A stretch of 64,000 bases of DNA from the NCBI GenBank assembly GCA_034189135.1, contig JAXHVO010000014.1, forward strand, positions 1 through 64,000. Direction: 5' to 3'. Made by a program: the position numbers and the translations under genes. Below, one piece after another: positions 62,873 to 64,000 of this stretch. The notes under the pieces were generated by a model, which ran no database searches, was not told where the DNA came from, and saw only the letters and a list, made by a program, of their open reading frames with translations. Source of the DNA: Thermodesulfobacteriota bacterium. GTDB lineage: Bacteria > Desulfobacterota > Desulfobacteria > Desulfobacterales > JAUWMJ01. The first letter of the stretch is position 1. Every line of letters starts with the position of its first letter.

Positions 62873-64000
62873 TTATCCGCGTAATGCTGCGTGAGCAGCT
62901 GCCAGCCTGGCGATGGGCACACGAAATGTGGAGCAGGAAACATAGTTTAAACCGAGTTTGTGACACAGCGCAATAGATTTGGGATCCCCCCCGTGTTCCC
63001 CGCAGATACCACATTCAAGGTCGGGATTTACACTGCGGCCTTTCTTGATTGCCATTTCCATCAATGCACCCACACCCTCGAGATCTATGGTGGCAAATGG
63101 ATTATCCGGCAATATTTTGTCTTCCATGTATTGAATTAAAAATCCAGCTTCCGCATCGTCCCGGGAAATACCAAAGGTGGTCTGGGTCAGGTCGTTGGTT
63201 CCGAAAGATATAAAAGAGGCAAATTCGGCCATTTTATCTGCTGTAAGTGCGGCCCGCGGTATCTCAATCATGGTTCCGAATTTGTAATCGACCTGGGTGT
63301 CCTGTTCGTCCATCACCTTTTTGGCCTCGGATTCGAGAATCTCTCGTTGGACCTTAAGCTCGTTGGCATGACTGGTCAGGGGAATCATTACCTCGGGATG
63401 AACCTCGACGCCTTCCTTGGTCACCAAACATGCCGCTTCAAAGATAGCGCGCACCTGCATGATGGTCAGTTCAGGAATCTGGATGCCCAGGCGAACACCT
63501 CGCAGGCCCAGCATCGGATTATCCTCTCTTAAACTTTCCACCCTTTTAAGTATGCGCTCCTTTTCGCTGATTTTTCCCAATAGGTTATTCACATCTTCCA
63601 GAGTCCCGGCATGCTTTAAGCGTAGTTTGAGGTCAGTCAACTCCCGCATGAGGTCAATGTGGTTGGGTAAAAATTCATGCAGCGGCGGATCAATCAAACG
63701 GGTAATGACTGGCAGACCATCCATCGCCCGGAAAAGGCCGGCAAAATCATCACGCTGAAAGGGAAGAAGCGCATCCAAAGCCTCCCGCCGTTCAATGGGC
63801 AGATCGGTCATAATCATCTTATGTATATGGGGCAGTCGCTCTGCGTCAAAAAACATATGCTCGGTACGGCACAGGCCGATGCCTTCGGCACCGTATTGAC
63901 GGGCACGATGGGCGTCTTCCGGATAGTCGGCATTGGTCCACACACCAAGGGTACGAAATGAATCGGCCCAGGAGAGAATTTTCATCAGGTACGGATCTTC
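62873..64000 (-). CDS. ppdK: Pyruvate phosphate dikinase, C-terminal part (cut by window end)
   Basis: About 375 residues of the C-terminal PEP/pyruvate-binding TIM barrel; the 5' end is outside the window, as the frame stays open to 64000. Visible landmarks are GLCRTEHMFFD, the LGLRGVRLGI segment, MIEIPRAALTA, FGTNDLTQTT, and the active-site cysteine in CGICGEHGGDP. The dikinase interconverts pyruvate, ATP and phosphate with PEP, AMP and pyrophosphate; in an acid-degrading anaerobe it supplies PEP for gluconeogenesis. It is co-directional with the ferredoxin and rubrerythrin genes but 100 bp away. An internal ATG at 63985 is not the true start. Confidence 0.93.
   Translation of the reverse strand, partial: EDPYLMKILSWADSFRTLGVWTNADYPEDAHRARQYGAEGIGLCRTEHMFFDAERLPHIHKMIMTDLPIERREALDALLPFQRDDFAGLFRAMDGLPVITRLIDPPLHEFLPNHIDLMRELTDLKLRLKHAGTLEDVNNLLGKISEKERILKRVESLREDNPMLGLRGVRLGIQIPELTIMQVRAIFEAACLVTKEGVEVHPEVMIPLTSHANELKVQREILESEAKKVMDEQDTQVDYKFGTMIEIPRAALTADKMAEFASFISFGTNDLTQTTFGISRDDAEAGFLIQYMEDKILPDNPFATIDLEGVGALMEMAIKKGRSVNPDLECGICGEHGGDPKSIALCHKLGLNYVSCSTFRVPIARLAAAHAALRG

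Noticed and set aside
1-64000. tRNA, rRNA, CRISPR arrays, prophage, intact transposases
   Set aside because: No tRNA cloverleaf, no rRNA-like blocks, no regularly spaced direct repeats, and no transposase or integrase motifs were seen in reading; a covariance-model scan would be the decisive test.

Overview
The window looks like chromosomal DNA of a strictly anaerobic, metabolically versatile Desulfobacterota (deltaproteobacterial, probably Desulfobacterales-type) bacterium. This is inferred from the gene mix: a tungsten-type aldehyde:ferredoxin oxidoreductase, rubrerythrin with a small ferredoxin, LutABC-type lactate oxidation, pyruvate phosphate dikinase, TRAP and Liv transporters, many short-chain dehydrogenases, thiolases and acyl-CoA enzymes, a sigma-54 activator, and zinc-ribbon/TPR proteins of deltaproteobacterial style. 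No rRNA, tRNA, CRISPR array, phage or intact transposase was seen; mobile-element traces are limited to short inverted-repeat elements.

Layout. 1-4564 (+): MBL hydrolase, Nim-like flavoprotein, then an SDR / thiolase / DUF35 Zn-ribbon / creatininase-family cluster. 4765-10585: a divergent pair, a secreted VIT-vWA protein (-) and a large zinc-ribbon/pseudokinase/TM/trypsin/TPR protein (+). 10992-13161 (-): SDR and thiolase. 13400-15394 (+): fused CoA-transferase. 15471-16895 (-): PAS-AAA-Fis sigma-54 activator. 17176-24788 (+): SDR, TRAP transporter, an orphan Liv-type binding protein, USP and acyl-CoA ligase. Good -24/-12 promoter matches precede the CoA-transferase, the SDR at 17176 and, more weakly, the divergent SDR/thiolase operon, so the regulator probably controls this whole block of acid/ketone activation. 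25294-29836 (+): SDR, ThDP enzyme, BASS transporter, SDR. 30122-34824 (+): complete BMP-type ABC importer.

35298-39035: cyclophilin (-), a CadC/SmtB-like metal sensor with its operator, a Cu/Zn efflux-type permease and an MFS transporter (+). 39155-46659 (-): spermidine/putrescine-type ABC importer, aldehyde:ferredoxin oxidoreductase and iron alcohol dehydrogenase in one direction, flanked by GDPD and glutamine amidotransferase genes (47015-48734, +). 48964-51156 (-): a zinc-ribbon dCache-HAMP receptor without output domain and a small winged-helix-like protein. 51509-59131 (-): LivKHMGF followed directly by LutABC, an apparent transport-plus-oxidation operon. 59492-64000 (-): fused TIGR03546/TIGR03545-like membrane protein, rubrerythrin, Asp-type ferredoxin and the C-terminal part of pyruvate phosphate dikinase, cut by the window end.

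How it works together: most genes import small organic acids, ketones, alcohols or amines and convert them to CoA thioesters or acids. Substrates cannot be read from sequence alone. Recurring features are stem-loops right after binding-protein genes in three transport operons and four short inverted-repeat elements in intergenic DNA. The least ordinary proteins are the pseudokinase-protease (7508-10585) and the output-less receptor (48964-50445).
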